Assembly: GCA_050261675.1 (NCBI GenBank)
Contig: JBLNDO010000043.1
Location: 31,481 to 95,480 of the forward strand
From: DASUBN01 sp050261675
GTDB taxonomy: Bacteria; Pseudomonadota; Gammaproteobacteria; Natronospirales; REEB76
DNA length: 64,000 nt
Direction: 5' to 3'
Shown: positions 47,364-56,814 of the stretch, piece after piece
Numbering within the stretch: the first letter of the stretch is position 1
Layout of the letters: every line of letters begins with the position of its first letter
Position numbers and translations under genes: made by a program
The notes under the pieces: generated by a model
What the model saw: the letters and a program-made list of their open reading frames with translations, nothing else
Databases searched by the model: none
What the model was told of the DNA's origin: nothing

Positions 47364-48715
47364 CAGTTGGCCGTGGCGATATCGATGCCTTCCGCGGCGA
47401 CCTGGGCCATGAGCCCGATTTCCTCGGGGGTGATGACGTAGGGCGGCATGAAATAGATGACCGGGCCCACGGGCCGTAGGAGCACGCCCCGTTCGAGGCC
47501 GTGCCGGTAGACCTGGAGGCCGCGGCGTTCCTTCCAGTCGTAGGGCGTACGGGCCTTCTTGTTCTTGACCATCTCGATGGCGAGGATCATGCCCTGCTGG
47601 CGCACTTCCGCCACGTGGGGATGTTCCGCGAGCCCTGCCGCCGCCTTCCCCATCTTTTCCGCGAGTTTTCGATTATTCGTGACGACATCGTCTTCCCGGA
47701 AGATGTCGAGCGTGGCCAGGGCCGCGCGGCAACCGAGGGCATTGCCGGTATAGCTGTGGGAATGGAGGAAGGCCCGCAGCGTCTCGTAATCGTCGTAGAA
47801 GGCCTGGTATACGGCTTCCCGGGTGAGTACCACCGAGAGCGGCAGATAGCCGCCGGTGAGCCCCTTGGACAGGCACATGAAATCCGGCGTGATGCCCGCC
47901 TGCTCGGAGGCGAACAGCGTGCCGGTGCGGCCGAAGCCCACGGCGATTTCGTCGGCGATCAAATGTACGTCGTGGCGGTCGCAGGCTTCCCGGAGCAGCT
48001 TGAGATAGACGGCGTGGTACATGCGCATGTTGCCGGCGCACTGCACCAGGGGCTCCACGATCACCGCCGCGGTCTCGGCGTGGTGCTTTTCCAACGCGTC
48101 TTCCATGGACCGGAACATCTTGCGGGTATGGCTCTCCCAACTCTCCCCCGGCTGCCGATCGAAGCAATCCGGGCTGGGTACGGTGATCACGTCCATGAGC
48201 AGGGGCTGGTAGGTTTCCTTATAGAGTTCCACGTTGCCCACGGCGAGGGCGCCGAGCGTCTCACCGTGGTAGCTGTTGGACAGCGTGATGAACTTGGTTT
48301 TTTTCGGTTTGCCGATGTTCTTCCAATAGTGGAAGCTCATTTTCACCGCCACTTCCACCGCCGAGGAGCCGTTGTCGGCGTAGAAGCAGCGCGTGAGCCC
48401 CGGCGGCGCGAGTTTCACCAGCCGCTCCGAGAGTTCCACCACCGCCTCGTGGCTGAAACCGGCAAGGATCACATGCTCCAGTTCCTGCATCTGCCGGCTG
48501 AGCGCCGCGTTGATGCGTGGATTGGCATGGCCGAAGAGGTTCACCCACCAGGAGCTCACGGCGTCGAGATAGCGCTTGCCATCGAAGTCCTCCAGCCACA
48601 CGCCTTGCCCGCGGCGGATCGGCACGGGCGGCAGCGCCTCGTGGTCCTTCATCTGCGTGCACGGGTGCCAGAGCACGCGGAGGTCGCGGCGGATGAAGGC
48701 GTCGTTCGCGCTCAT
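47363..48715 (-). CDS. bioA: Adenosylmethionine-8-amino-7-oxononanoate aminotransferase
   Basis: A 450 aa PLP class III aminotransferase of biotin synthesis. LWHPCTQMKDHEALPPVPI is the BioA N-terminal signature, FYADNGSSAVEVAVKMSFHYW the cofactor region, IADEIAVGFGRTGTLFA the PLP Asp, and CLSKGLTGGYLPLSV the Schiff-base Lys. It uses SAM as amino donor. The other bio genes are not nearby. Coupled to argE upstream (ATGA) and rsmE downstream. Confidence 0.95.
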   Translation of the reverse strand: MSANDAFIRRDLRVLWHPCTQMKDHEALPPVPIRRGQGVWLEDFDGKRYLDAVSSWWVNLFGHANPRINAALSRQMQELEHVILAGFSHEAVVELSERLVKLAPPGLTRCFYADNGSSAVEVAVKMSFHYWKNIGKPKKTKFITLSNSYHGETLGALAVGNVELYKETYQPLLMDVITVPSPDCFDRQPGESWESHTRKMFRSMEDALEKHHAETAAVIVEPLVQCAGNMRMYHAVYLKLLREACDRHDVHLIADEIAVGFGRTGTLFASEQAGITPDFMCLSKGLTGGYLPLSVVLTREAVYQAFYDDYETLRAFLHSHSYTGNALGCRAALATLDIFREDDVVTNNRKLAEKMGKAAAGLAEHPHVAEVRQQGMILAIEMVKNKKARTPYDWKERRGLQVYRHGLERGVLLRPVGPVIYFMPPYVITPEEIGLMAQVAAEGIDIATAN

Positions 48716-49878
48716 GGCGCGTGAGCGATGCAGAAGCGCTGGATGAGTTGCTCGAGGATCTTGAGCGTCGGCTCGATGCGGTCCTGGGACAGGGACTCGT
48801 TGGGCTGGTGGGCCACGGCGATGTCGCCGGGTCCCAGGATCAGGGTCTGCATGCCGAGCCTCTGCAGAAAGGGACCTTCGGTCGCGAAAGCCACCGCCTC
48901 GGAGGCGTGGCCCGTGAGTTCTTCCGCCGCTTTGACGAGTTCAGATGTGCCGGGCGTGTTGAGCGGCTCGGTGCCGCGGAACAGGCTGCGGAATTCCACC
49001 TTGAAGCCGCTGCCGTCGAGCGCCGCTTCGATCCGCTCGCGCACTTCGGCGCGCACCGCCTGCAGGCTCATGCCGGGCAGGAGGCGGACGTCGAAGTGCA
49101 GTTCGCAATCCGGGCAGATGCGGTTCGGGTTGTCGCCGCCCTTGATGTGGCCGAGGTTCATGGTGGGTACCGGCACCTTGAAGTGGTCGTCGCGGTGCCG
49201 GTGCTGCATCTCGCTGCGGAACTTGAGCAGGCCGTCTACCGCCCTGAACATGCCTTCCAGCGCGTTCCGGCCGAGCGACGGGTCGCTCGAATGGCCGGAG
49301 TGGCCGATGACCTTTACCGCTTCCATGAGGATGCCCTTGTGCCGGTGGACCGGCCTCAGCGCCGTGGGTTCGCCGATTACGGCGTAGCGCGCCTTGGGCT
49401 TGCCCGCGTCCGCGAGCGCCTGGCCGCCGCACATGCTGCTCTCCTCGTCGGCGGTGGCGAGCACGATGAGCGGTTGCTTGAGATCCTTGACCGAGTGTTT
49501 GGCGGCGGCTTCGATGGCGAGCGCGATGAAGCCCTTCATGTCGGCGATGCCGAGCCCGTAATAATGACCGTCCCGCTCCGTGAGTTTGAACGGGTCTGAG
49601 TCCCACTGATCGTGGTCGTAGGGCACGGTGTCCATGTGGCCCGCGAGCACGAGCCCGCCGGGGCCGCGTCCCAAGGTGCCGATGACGTTCAGCTTGCCGG
49701 GATGTCCCGCGATCTCCTGCATCTCCACCGCGAACCCTAAGGCTTCCAGCCAACCGGCGATACGCTCGGCCGCCGTGCGGTTGCTCATGTCGAACTCGGG
49801 GCTGACGCTGCTCACGGACGGGGCCTCGATGAGGCCCGCCAGCAACTCCCGGCGGGTAGGGACGAGGGGTCGTGCCAT
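48712..49878 (-). CDS. argE: Acetylornithine deacetylase
   Basis: A 388 aa M20 family metallohydrolase that releases ornithine from N-acetylornithine. LVLAGHMDTVPYDHDQWDSDPF carries the zinc His and Asp, ATADEESSMCGGQAL the catalytic Glu, RYAVIGEPTALRPVHRHKG the family-typical block, and VAHQPNESLS the last zinc ligand. Start is the ATG at 49878 before ARPLVPTRRELL; a longer reading to 49998 adds non-conserved residues. Weak ribosome site. Confidence 0.9.
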   Translation of the reverse strand: MARPLVPTRRELLAGLIEAPSVSSVSPEFDMSNRTAAERIAGWLEALGFAVEMQEIAGHPGKLNVIGTLGRGPGGLVLAGHMDTVPYDHDQWDSDPFKLTERDGHYYGLGIADMKGFIALAIEAAAKHSVKDLKQPLIVLATADEESSMCGGQALADAGKPKARYAVIGEPTALRPVHRHKGILMEAVKVIGHSGHSSDPSLGRNALEGMFRAVDGLLKFRSEMQHRHRDDHFKVPVPTMNLGHIKGGDNPNRICPDCELHFDVRLLPGMSLQAVRAEVRERIEAALDGSGFKVEFRSLFRGTEPLNTPGTSELVKAAEELTGHASEAVAFATEGPFLQRLGMQTLILGPGDIAVAHQPNESLSQDRIEPTLKILEQLIQRFCIAHAP

Positions 49879-50092
49879 GGGGGGTCCGGGTTGGGAAGGC
49901 TTCCAGTCTTGCCGATTTAACCATTTGCAGCAACCACCGCCCCAGGCCCGGTATAACCTGCTGCGCGTGGCGTGGCGTCGCTGTGGTCCGGCTCGCAATC
50001 CTCACATACGATAAGAGTATGCTCCGGTTGCTCGCCTCCCACGCCTCGCCCTGCCTTCGCTCGCTACGGTTCTACCGGGCCTGGAGGCCTTG

Positions 50093-50680
50093 ATGGACTA
50101 TATGATTGATACGGCCACGGGGTTGATGCGGGGAACGCGTTTCCTGCCGTCACCCCATTGCGACGCGCGCCCCGCCGGCGCGGCGGTCGAGCTCCTGGTG
50201 ATCCACGGCATCAGCCTGCCGCCGGGCGAGTTTGGCGGCCCCTGGATCGAGCGCCTGTTCATGGGCACGCTGCCGAAGGACGCCCATCCCTATTTCGCCA
50301 CGATCGCGGATCTCAAGGTCTCCTCCCATCTCCTCATCCGCCGCGACGGCGGACTCGTCCAATTCGTGCCCTTCACGCAGCGCGCCTGGCATGCCGGTGT
50401 CTCCAGCTTCCAGGGGCGCGACGCCTGCAACGATTTCTCCATCGGGGTCGAGATCGAGGGCGCCGATGAGGTGCGTTACGAGCCCGCGCAATACGCCTGC
50501 CTCGCCGCCGTGACCCGCGCGCTCATGGCCGCCTATCCCGGCATCACCGCGGCGCATATCGTCGGACACAGCGACATCGCGCCCGGACGCAAGACCGATC
50601 CCGGTCCCGCGTTCGACTGGGCGCGTTACCGGGACGTACTTGCAAGCCCGCCCCGGCCCGGGTCTACTAGTCAGCCATGA
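50093..50680 (+). CDS. ampD: 1,6-anhydro-N-acetylmuramyl-L-alanine amidase AmpD
   Basis: A 195 aa zinc amidase that cleaves anhydro-muropeptides in the cytoplasm during peptidoglycan recycling. LLVIHGISL carries a zinc His, SSHLLIRRDGGLVQFVPFTQRAWHAGVSSFQGRDACNDFSIGVEIEG the family core, and HIVGHSDIAPGRKTDPGPAFDW the second zinc His and catalytic Asp/Lys. The ATG at 50093 follows GGAGG. The stop overlaps ampE. Confidence 0.95.
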   Translation: MDYMIDTATGLMRGTRFLPSPHCDARPAGAAVELLVIHGISLPPGEFGGPWIERLFMGTLPKDAHPYFATIADLKVSSHLLIRRDGGLVQFVPFTQRAWHAGVSSFQGRDACNDFSIGVEIEGADEVRYEPAQYACLAAVTRALMAAYPGITAAHIVGHSDIAPGRKTDPGPAFDWARYRDVLASPPRPGSTSQP

Positions 50681-51543
50681 GCTTCCTGGCCGCTTTCTTC
50701 GCCTTGCTCATCGACCAGGTGACGCGTCATCTGGAGTGGATACGCAGTCCGCGCTGGTTCCAGGCGTACAGCGAGGCACTCATCGCCTTTACCCGCGCTC
50801 CGGAGAAGGCCCGCGCCACCGCCGGCGTGCTGCTCATGGTATTGCTGCCCGCGGTCGCGGCCCTGTTCCTGGGCGACCTGCTTAACCGCATCTGGGATAT
50901 GTTCGGCCTGTGCTTCGGCATCGCCGTGTTCTGGTTCTGCCTCGGTCCCCGCGACCTCCACGCCCAGGCGGAGGCCTATATCGATGCGACCCACGCGGGC
51001 GACGAAGCCCGCGCTGCGCAGCTGGCGGGTGAGATCCTGGAAGCGGCGCCGCCGCAGGCGGCGGCGGAACGCACCCAGGCGGTGACCCGCGCGGTCTTCA
51101 AGGAGGCCAACGCGCGGGTCTTCGGTGTGCTCTTCTGGTTCGCGCTGCTCGGGCCCGCCGGCGCGCTGCTATACCGCTGCGCGGATTTCCTGGTGCGCAA
51201 ACCCGTGGCGGGCGCGAGCGCCGAATTCGAGGACGCGGCCGAGCGCACCCTGGGCGTGCTCGCGTGGTTGCCCGCGCACTTGACCGCGCTCGGCTACGCG
51301 CTCGCCGGCAGCTTCGAGGACGCGGTCTCGGACCTGCGCGGTTATTACCACGACTGCAAGCTGCAATTCTTCGAGGTGAGCGACGACGTGCTGGTGTACG
51401 GCGGCCTCGGCGCCATCCGCTCCACCGTGGGCGAGGATGCGAGCGTCTCACGCCTGAAGTCCGCCCTGGGTCTGGTGCGCCGCACGCTCATCATCTGGAT
51501 TGTGATTTACGCGCTGCTCACCATCTTCGATCTCTCGTGGTAA
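50677..51543 (+). CDS. ampE: Regulatory signalling modulator protein AmpE
   Basis: A 288 aa inner-membrane protein with four hydrophobic stretches, beginning FLAAFFALLIDQVTRHLEWI. VARGE-like residues (LLMVLLPAVAALFLGDL, FWFCLGPRDLHAQ) match the AmpE/CobD-type family. AmpE is coupled to ampD in many proteobacteria, and is thought to act in beta-lactamase induction signalling. Starts in the ampD stop (ATGA). Confidence 0.88.
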   Translation: MSFLAAFFALLIDQVTRHLEWIRSPRWFQAYSEALIAFTRAPEKARATAGVLLMVLLPAVAALFLGDLLNRIWDMFGLCFGIAVFWFCLGPRDLHAQAEAYIDATHAGDEARAAQLAGEILEAAPPQAAAERTQAVTRAVFKEANARVFGVLFWFALLGPAGALLYRCADFLVRKPVAGASAEFEDAAERTLGVLAWLPAHLTALGYALAGSFEDAVSDLRGYYHDCKLQFFEVSDDVLVYGGLGAIRSTVGEDASVSRLKSALGLVRRTLIIWIVIYALLTIFDLSW

Positions 51544-52439
51544 TGCGTCGAATCTATGCCGCCTTCGCGGGCGTTCTTGCCCTTTTCCCATTTGCTGGTT
51601 TCGCCGCTGACATCCACCTCTTGGGCGCCGACGGGGTCGAGGTGACACTGACCAAACCCGCGGAGCGGGTGGTGACTTTGGCGCCGGACCTCGCGGAACT
51701 CGTGGCGGACGTGGGGGCGGCGGACGCCCTCAAGGGCACGGTGGAGTACAGCGATTGGCCGGCGGCCGTGAGGGAGGTGCCGCGCCTGGGTGATGCCTAC
51801 CACGTGGACACCGAGCGCCTCCTGGCCCTGAAGCCTGACTTGGTGCTCGCCTGGCAGGGCGGCACACCCCAGGCGCTCATCGACAAGCTGCGCTCCCTCA
51901 AGCTTCCAGTGCTCACCGTCGGCGCCCACGAACTCCTGGACATCGCCTCCAACCTGGAGACCCTGGGACTCGCCACCGGCCATAGCCCCGCGGCCCAGCT
52001 CGCCGCCGAGGACTTCCGCACCCGCCTCGGGGCGTTGCGCAGCCGCTATTCGGGCGAGGCGCCGGTCAAGGTGTTCTACGAGATCTCCGAGCAGCCGCTC
52101 TTCACCGTGGGCGGTGAGCAGAGCATCAGCCGGCTCATCCAGGTCTGCGGCGGCGTGAACGTGTTCGCCGATTTGAAGGAGCTCGCCCCGGCGGTGAGCG
52201 TGGAGGCGGCACTGGCCCGGGACCCGGAGGCCATCGTCACCGGCACCGGTGAGGGGAATCCGGCACAACGCTTCAAGTTTTGGCAGCGCTGGCCCATGCT
52301 TTCGGCCGTACGCGAGGACAATTTCATCGCCGTGAACGACGACTGGATCTCCCGCGCCACGCCAAGGTTATTGGATGCTGGCAAGCAGCTTTGTGATGGA
52401 CTGGAAATCGCCCGCGCTCATCGCGCCGTGACGCATTAA
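51543..52439 (+). CDS. BtuF-like cobalamin/iron-siderophore binding protein
   Basis: A 298 aa periplasmic substrate-binding protein with signal peptide (AFAGVLALFPFAGFA). The two BtuF lobes are visible: RVVTLAPDLAELVADVGAADALKGTVEYSDWP, then DTERLLALKPDLVLAWQGGTP, and the C-terminal ISRLIQVCGGVNVFAD. No ABC permease or ATPase follows. The nearest cobalamin gene is the PduO-type adenosyltransferase facing it on the other strand, which favours corrinoid as ligand. Start overlaps the ampE stop by one base. Confidence 0.82.
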   Translation: MRRIYAAFAGVLALFPFAGFAADIHLLGADGVEVTLTKPAERVVTLAPDLAELVADVGAADALKGTVEYSDWPAAVREVPRLGDAYHVDTERLLALKPDLVLAWQGGTPQALIDKLRSLKLPVLTVGAHELLDIASNLETLGLATGHSPAAQLAAEDFRTRLGALRSRYSGEAPVKVFYEISEQPLFTVGGEQSISRLIQVCGGVNVFADLKELAPAVSVEAALARDPEAIVTGTGEGNPAQRFKFWQRWPMLSAVREDNFIAVNDDWISRATPRLLDAGKQLCDGLEIARAHRAVTH

Positions 52440-52443
52440 ACGT

Positions 52444-52998
52444 TCAGACTTTCTTCTTCTCGTGTTTCCACTGCACCTCAGCGGCCTCATCGTTCCGTGC
52501 GATGACCCGAGCCAGCACGAACAAGATATCCGACAGGCGGTTGAGGTAGCGCAGTGCTTCGGGGCTCACGGGAGTCTCGCGGTGCAGGGTGAGCGTGCGC
52601 CGCTCGGCGCGGCGGCAGACGGTACGGGCCACGTGGCAAGCGGCGGCGGCGCGGCTTCCGCCGGGCAGGATGAATTCCTTCAGCGGCGGCAGATCGGCGT
52701 TGAAACCGTCCAGCTCATTTTCGAGCCGCGCCACGTGCTCTGGGGTGATGGCCTTGTGCCCGGGGATGCAAAGCTCGCCCCCTAGGTCCAGCAACTCGTG
52801 CTGTACCCGCGTCAGGCAAGCGCTGATTTCCTTGCTGACGCCTTCCGCCAGCAACAGGCCGATGACGCTGTTGAGTTCGTCCACCGTGCCATAGGCCTCG
52901 ACCCGCGCCGAGTCTTTCTGCACCCGCGTGCCGTCCCCTAGACCGGTGGTGCCGTCGTCGCCGGTGCGCGTGTAGATCTTGGAAAGACGGTTACCCAT
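52444..52998 (-). CDS. PduO-type ATP:cob(I)alamin adenosyltransferase
   Basis: A 184 aa trimeric enzyme that makes adenosylcobalamin. The N-terminal IYTRTGDDGTTGLGDG is the ATP-binding motif, VEAYGTVDELNSVIGLLLAE and LPGGSRAAAACHVARTVCRRAERR form the helical core, and YLNRLSDILFVLARVIA carries the cobalamin-side residues. It converges with the BtuF-like gene with a 4-bp gap, consistent with a corrinoid link. The next gene is mutM. Confidence 0.93.
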   Translation of the reverse strand: MGNRLSKIYTRTGDDGTTGLGDGTRVQKDSARVEAYGTVDELNSVIGLLLAEGVSKEISACLTRVQHELLDLGGELCIPGHKAITPEHVARLENELDGFNADLPPLKEFILPGGSRAAAACHVARTVCRRAERRTLTLHRETPVSPEALRYLNRLSDILFVLARVIARNDEAAEVQWKHEKKKV

Positions 52999-53013
52999 GG
53001 AGAGATTCTAAGC

Positions 53014-53829
53014 TCACTTTTGACACTTCGGGCAGTAATAGGTGGAGCGCTGCCCGGTAATCTTCGCCACGATGGTCCCGCCGCAGCGGTAGCACTTTTC
53101 CCCCTCGCGGCCGTAGACCCGGAGGCGCTGGCTGAAGTAGCCCGGCTCCCCGTCCTCGCGCATGAAGTCCCGGAGCGTGGTGCCGCCCGCCTTGATGGAC
53201 GCAGTGAGCACTTTCTTGATGGCCTTGGCGAGGGCCCCGTATTCCTCGCGGCTCACCCGGCCCGCGGCGCGCCCGGGGCGTATACCGGCAAGGAACAGGC
53301 TCTCGCTGGCGTAGATGTTGCCCACGCCCACCACCACATGGCTGTTCATGATGAAGAGCTTCACGGCCAGCTTGCGGCCGCGCGAGGCGTTGAACAGATA
53401 GTCGCCGTCGAAGCCGTCTTCGAGAGGTTCGGGGCCGAGTTCCTTGAGCAGCGCGTGCTCGCCCGGATCCTTCGCCGTCCAGAGCAGGGTGCCGAAGCGC
53501 CGCGGGTCCCGCAGGCGCAGCGCGAGCCCGTTTTCCAGCACCAAGTCCACGTGGTCGTGCTTCTGCGGCGGCGTGTCCTTGGGCAACACCCGCAGGCTCC
53601 CGGACATGCCGAGGTGCAGGAGCGCGGTGCCGGCGGCCGTCTTGAGCAGGAGATATTTGCCGCGCCGTGCCACGTCCTCGATGCATTGGCCCGGGAGTTC
53701 ACGCAGGAGCTTGGGCGGGATGGGCCAGCGCAGGCGGCCGTTCCGCACCGTCACCTCGGTCACGCGTCGGCCCAGGAGGTGTGGCGCGATGCCGCGGCGC
53801 GCGGTTTCCACTTCCGGGAGTTCAGGCAT
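53014..53829 (-). CDS. mutM: Formamidopyrimidine-DNA glycosylase
   Basis: A 271 aa Fpg enzyme that removes 8-oxoguanine. It begins MPELPEVETARRGI with the catalytic Pro and Glu, has the strand LLHLGMSGSLRV, the helix-two-turn-helix GNIYASESLFLAGI, and a C-terminal zinc finger with CYRCGG and YYCPKC. The gene is the usual neighbour of rpmG, but here is separated from it by the ABC cluster and a desaturase. Confidence 0.96.
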   Translation of the reverse strand: MPELPEVETARRGIAPHLLGRRVTEVTVRNGRLRWPIPPKLLRELPGQCIEDVARRGKYLLLKTAAGTALLHLGMSGSLRVLPKDTPPQKHDHVDLVLENGLALRLRDPRRFGTLLWTAKDPGEHALLKELGPEPLEDGFDGDYLFNASRGRKLAVKLFIMNSHVVVGVGNIYASESLFLAGIRPGRAAGRVSREEYGALAKAIKKVLTASIKAGGTTLRDFMREDGEPGYFSQRLRVYGREGEKCYRCGGTIVAKITGQRSTYYCPKCQK

Positions 53830-53844
53830 GGGGGGCTCTTGGGT

Positions 53845-54717
53845 TCAATGGGTCGCGGCGGCGGGCGCGGGTTTCACGAATTCCATGAGCTTCGCCTCCT
53901 GATCCTGGTCCAGTTGGAATTCAAGGCCAAGGTCCGGCCGCGCCAGCACCAGGAAGTCCGGGTCCTTGAGGATCTGGAAGCGCAGCGGTTCCCGCATCCC
54001 CGAGAGGATCACCGCCACCTCGCCTAGGGGCTTGCCCTTGCCGATGGGTGCCAAGCCGATGGCGTTCGCCGCCTGCCAGTTGTTCACCAGGAGTTGGATG
54101 GCGTCCGCCGATACCGAGTCGTCCCGGGGGGCAAGCTGCCAGCGTTCGTCCTTGTCCAGCATCAGCGTGGCGCGAGGCAGTTGCAGCGCCGTGATGCGCG
54201 CCCCCTCGGGCAGGAGCTTCTTCTCCAGCCACCAATAGGCGTCATGGGTAGCCTGGTAGAAGACGTAGGGTTCCACCAGCCCGACCTTGCCGTTAACCAT
54301 CACATAGCGCTCACCGCTCACCGGTTCGGCGGCGCCGAAGGCGAGTTCCCGGCTGTCGAGGCCGAGGCGCACCAGGGGTTTGTCCAGGCCGTACTCGTCC
54401 AGGTCCTTCGAGGCGCCGTTTACGGGAGTGGCCTTCGCCTGGGCGAGGCTGTCCAGGAAAGCCTGCACCAGATTGGCATCGGCGCCGTAGGCGAAGGGCG
54501 CCGTGAGCCACCAGCCGGTAACCTCGCGTTTCAATTCCAGCGGCGGCTTGCCGGCATCTTCGAGTCGGACGTCCGTCACATCGTGCGTAGCGAAATCGAT
54601 CAACGGCGTCTCGCGGGATGGCCGCTTGCCGTGGGGGTGGAAGTAGGTGAGGGTGCCCAGGGCGGCCACCACCACCACGAGCACCAGGTTCAGGCGGCGG
54701 CGGGATTGGAGCGACAT
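53845..54717 (-). CDS. DUF4340 domain-containing protein
   Basis: A 290 aa membrane-anchored protein with one N-terminal helix (NLVLVVVVAALGTLTYF). The periplasmic region has DUF4340 blocks (EVTGWWLTAPFAYGADANLVQAFLDSLAQAK, DEYGLDKPLVRLGL). DUF4340 proteins usually accompany GldG-like and ABC genes, as here: the gene starts 3 bp after the GldG-like stop. Role unknown; part of the exporter-like complex. Confidence 0.85.
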   Translation of the reverse strand: MSLQSRRRLNLVLVVVVAALGTLTYFHPHGKRPSRETPLIDFATHDVTDVRLEDAGKPPLELKREVTGWWLTAPFAYGADANLVQAFLDSLAQAKATPVNGASKDLDEYGLDKPLVRLGLDSRELAFGAAEPVSGERYVMVNGKVGLVEPYVFYQATHDAYWWLEKKLLPEGARITALQLPRATLMLDKDERWQLAPRDDSVSADAIQLLVNNWQAANAIGLAPIGKGKPLGEVAVILSGMREPLRFQILKDPDFLVLARPDLGLEFQLDQDQEAKLMEFVKPAPAAATH

Positions 54718-54720
54718 GTC

Positions 54721-56073
54721 TCAGCGTCGACGGCGGCGCAGCCAGACGCCGATGCCCATGAGGGCGAGCATCAGCGGCAGCGCGAACAGGAAGCCGACAC
54801 CGATGACGCCCTGCTGCAGGGGCGTGAGGCTCAAGCTGAGGTCCGGCGCCGGGCGCGGGTTGATGTCGATGTAACTGTCGTCCTCGGCGAGCCAGTTCAG
54901 CATGTCGAGGCCGAGGTCCAGGTTACCCACGTTGCCGAGGTAGGCGTTGGAGAGGAAGTCGCCATCGCCGGTCACCACCACCCGCTGCTCGCGCTTGTCC
55001 TTGAGCTCGCGGGTCAGACTCACGCCGATGTCCAGCGGCCCGAGCTTGTCGCCGCGCTTGGCGTCGTAGTTCACGGCGCCCATGAGCGGACCGGTCTCGA
55101 GCCAGCTGCGGGGCAGGGTCTGCAGGAAGGGCTCGGCTTTCCAGCCGGACTTCGCGTCCGTCTCCACCGAGGTGGCGGCGGGGAACAGCGTCACGGTGGT
55201 GAAGCCGCGGGTGATGGGGCTCGCAGCCGGGTACTTGGGCACCAGGAGCACCTTGGGATCGCTGATGCCGAAGAGCTGGGTCTCGGCGTCCACGATGGTG
55301 CCGTTGCCGAAGCGGACGCCGAGATCCTGGGCCAGGGTATCGAGGCCGTAGAGCGGTCCCGGGTCGTTGAGCCACAGAAGGTTGCCGCCCTTCCTTATAT
55401 AAGCGCGAACAATGGCCACCATGCCGGGCAGGAGCTTGGCCTGGGGTCCGGCAATCACCAGCACCTCGGTGTTCTCCGGGATCACCGGATTGGCGGCGAG
55501 GTTCAGGGGCTCCAGCTTGAAGCCCTTGTCTGTGAGCTGCTTGCCGAAGCTGCCGAGGTCGAAGTTGTGCTGGCCGTTCAGGTCCCGCTCGCCGTCGCCC
55601 GTGAGGTACACCACGTAGCGTTCGCTGGAACGTGCCAGCCGCTGCAAGGCGTTGCCGATCTCCGCCTCGCTGATCTGGGTGAGGTTCTCGCTGCGCCCGG
55701 CATAGCTCAACACCACCTCGCCGTCGGCGCTGATGCCGGCGGCGCGCGCCGCCTGGGGGTCGGCGTCAATGTCCACGAACTCGAGGCGGATGTCCCGGCG
55801 CACCCGCTGGTAGTTGGCGAAGAAACGCTTGAGCGGATCCTTAAGAGGCGAATCGGTGCGCACGTAGGCGGTGAACAGCGGCGCCTCCTTGAGGGTGCCG
55901 AGCAGCTTCACGCTCGCGTCCGACAGCGAATTGCGCCGGCCGTAGGTCAGGTCGGCCTGGTAGACGTGTTGGGTGCTGAGCCAGGCGGCGAGGCCCACGG
56001 CCCCGAGGAACAGCGCCAGGAACAACAGGTTCTGGACGGCCACTTCGGCGCGGCTCTGGCGGCTGACGCGCAT
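54721..56073 (-). CDS. GldG-like ABC-system auxiliary protein
   Basis: A 450 aa protein with N- and C-terminal membrane helices (LLFLALFLGAVGLAAWL, PLQQGVIGVGFLFALPLMLALMGIG) around a periplasmic domain with a GldG-type fold (RRDIRLEFVDIDADPQAARAAGIS, YLTGDGERDLNGQHNFDLGSFGKQL). In flavobacteria GldG works with GldA and GldF in gliding, but in proteobacteria the set has no assigned function. Located between DUF4340 and the ABC permease genes. Confidence 0.87.
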   Translation of the reverse strand: MRVSRQSRAEVAVQNLLFLALFLGAVGLAAWLSTQHVYQADLTYGRRNSLSDASVKLLGTLKEAPLFTAYVRTDSPLKDPLKRFFANYQRVRRDIRLEFVDIDADPQAARAAGISADGEVVLSYAGRSENLTQISEAEIGNALQRLARSSERYVVYLTGDGERDLNGQHNFDLGSFGKQLTDKGFKLEPLNLAANPVIPENTEVLVIAGPQAKLLPGMVAIVRAYIRKGGNLLWLNDPGPLYGLDTLAQDLGVRFGNGTIVDAETQLFGISDPKVLLVPKYPAASPITRGFTTVTLFPAATSVETDAKSGWKAEPFLQTLPRSWLETGPLMGAVNYDAKRGDKLGPLDIGVSLTRELKDKREQRVVVTGDGDFLSNAYLGNVGNLDLGLDMLNWLAEDDSYIDINPRPAPDLSLSLTPLQQGVIGVGFLFALPLMLALMGIGVWLRRRRR

Positions 56074-56076
56074 GCT

Positions 56077-56814
56077 TCAGCCCCCCAACCGCGCCGTGTC
56101 CAGGCGCCGGATACAGAGCACCAGGAAAGTCGCGATGAACAGCACGTAGAACACGGCGTCGGCGCTGTTGAAGCTGCCGGTCAACCAGGACTGGAAGTGA
56201 TCCTGCAGCGACAGGTAGTGGAACAGCGGGCTCGCCGATTTCACGAGGCCGGCGAACACGTTCACGATCCACAGGAACAACAACAGGCCGAAGCTCGAGA
56301 ACGCCGCGATCAGGGGGTGGCGGGTGAAGCCGGACATGAAAAGCCCGGCGGCGGCAAAGGCGCCGAGCAGGAGCAGGAAGCCCGAGAGTTCCGTGGCGAG
56401 CTTGCGGTAATCCAGGTGGGTGCCGAGGGCGAGCGACAACGGCATGAGCGCGAGCATCAGCGCCATGACGGCGAGGAAGCCCATGAGGCCCAGATACTTG
56501 CCCAGCACCAGTTCCGTTAGCCGCACCGGCGCCGACAAGAGCAGGGTGAGGCTGCCGTTGTGGCGCTCCTCGGCCAGGAGGCGCATGGACAAGAGCGACA
56601 CGATGGGCAGGGTGAGGAAACCGGCGATGTTGAACAGGCCCGCGGCCACGGTGTCGGTGACGCCCGCCACTGTGGCCGGGTTTTCCATGAAGCGCTGCAC
56701 CGCGAACAGGAACAGCCAGGCGTGCACTCCCTGGACGATGGCCAGCAGGCACCAGGCGAGCGGCGAAAGGAACAGGTTGCGCAGCTCGCGCCAGGCGATG
56801 TGAAGGATCATCAT
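56077..56814 (-). CDS. ABC-2 type permease, GldF-like
   Basis: A 245 aa integral membrane protein with six hydrophobic segments. The cytoplasmic loop MRLLAEERHNGSLTLLLSAPV is typical of ABC-2 permeases (heme/antibiotic/GldF group). Start is the ATG at 56814, which overlaps the ATPase stop; the second ATG at 56811 is possible. A longer frame on this strand is antisense to nothing but covers the ATPase in another frame and is not real. Works with the ATPase below. Confidence 0.88.
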   Translation of the reverse strand: MMILHIAWRELRNLFLSPLAWCLLAIVQGVHAWLFLFAVQRFMENPATVAGVTDTVAAGLFNIAGFLTLPIVSLLSMRLLAEERHNGSLTLLLSAPVRLTELVLGKYLGLMGFLAVMALMLALMPLSLALGTHLDYRKLATELSGFLLLLGAFAAAGLFMSGFTRHPLIAAFSSFGLLLFLWIVNVFAGLVKSASPLFHYLSLQDHFQSWLTGSFNSADAVFYVLFIATFLVLCIRRLDTARLGG

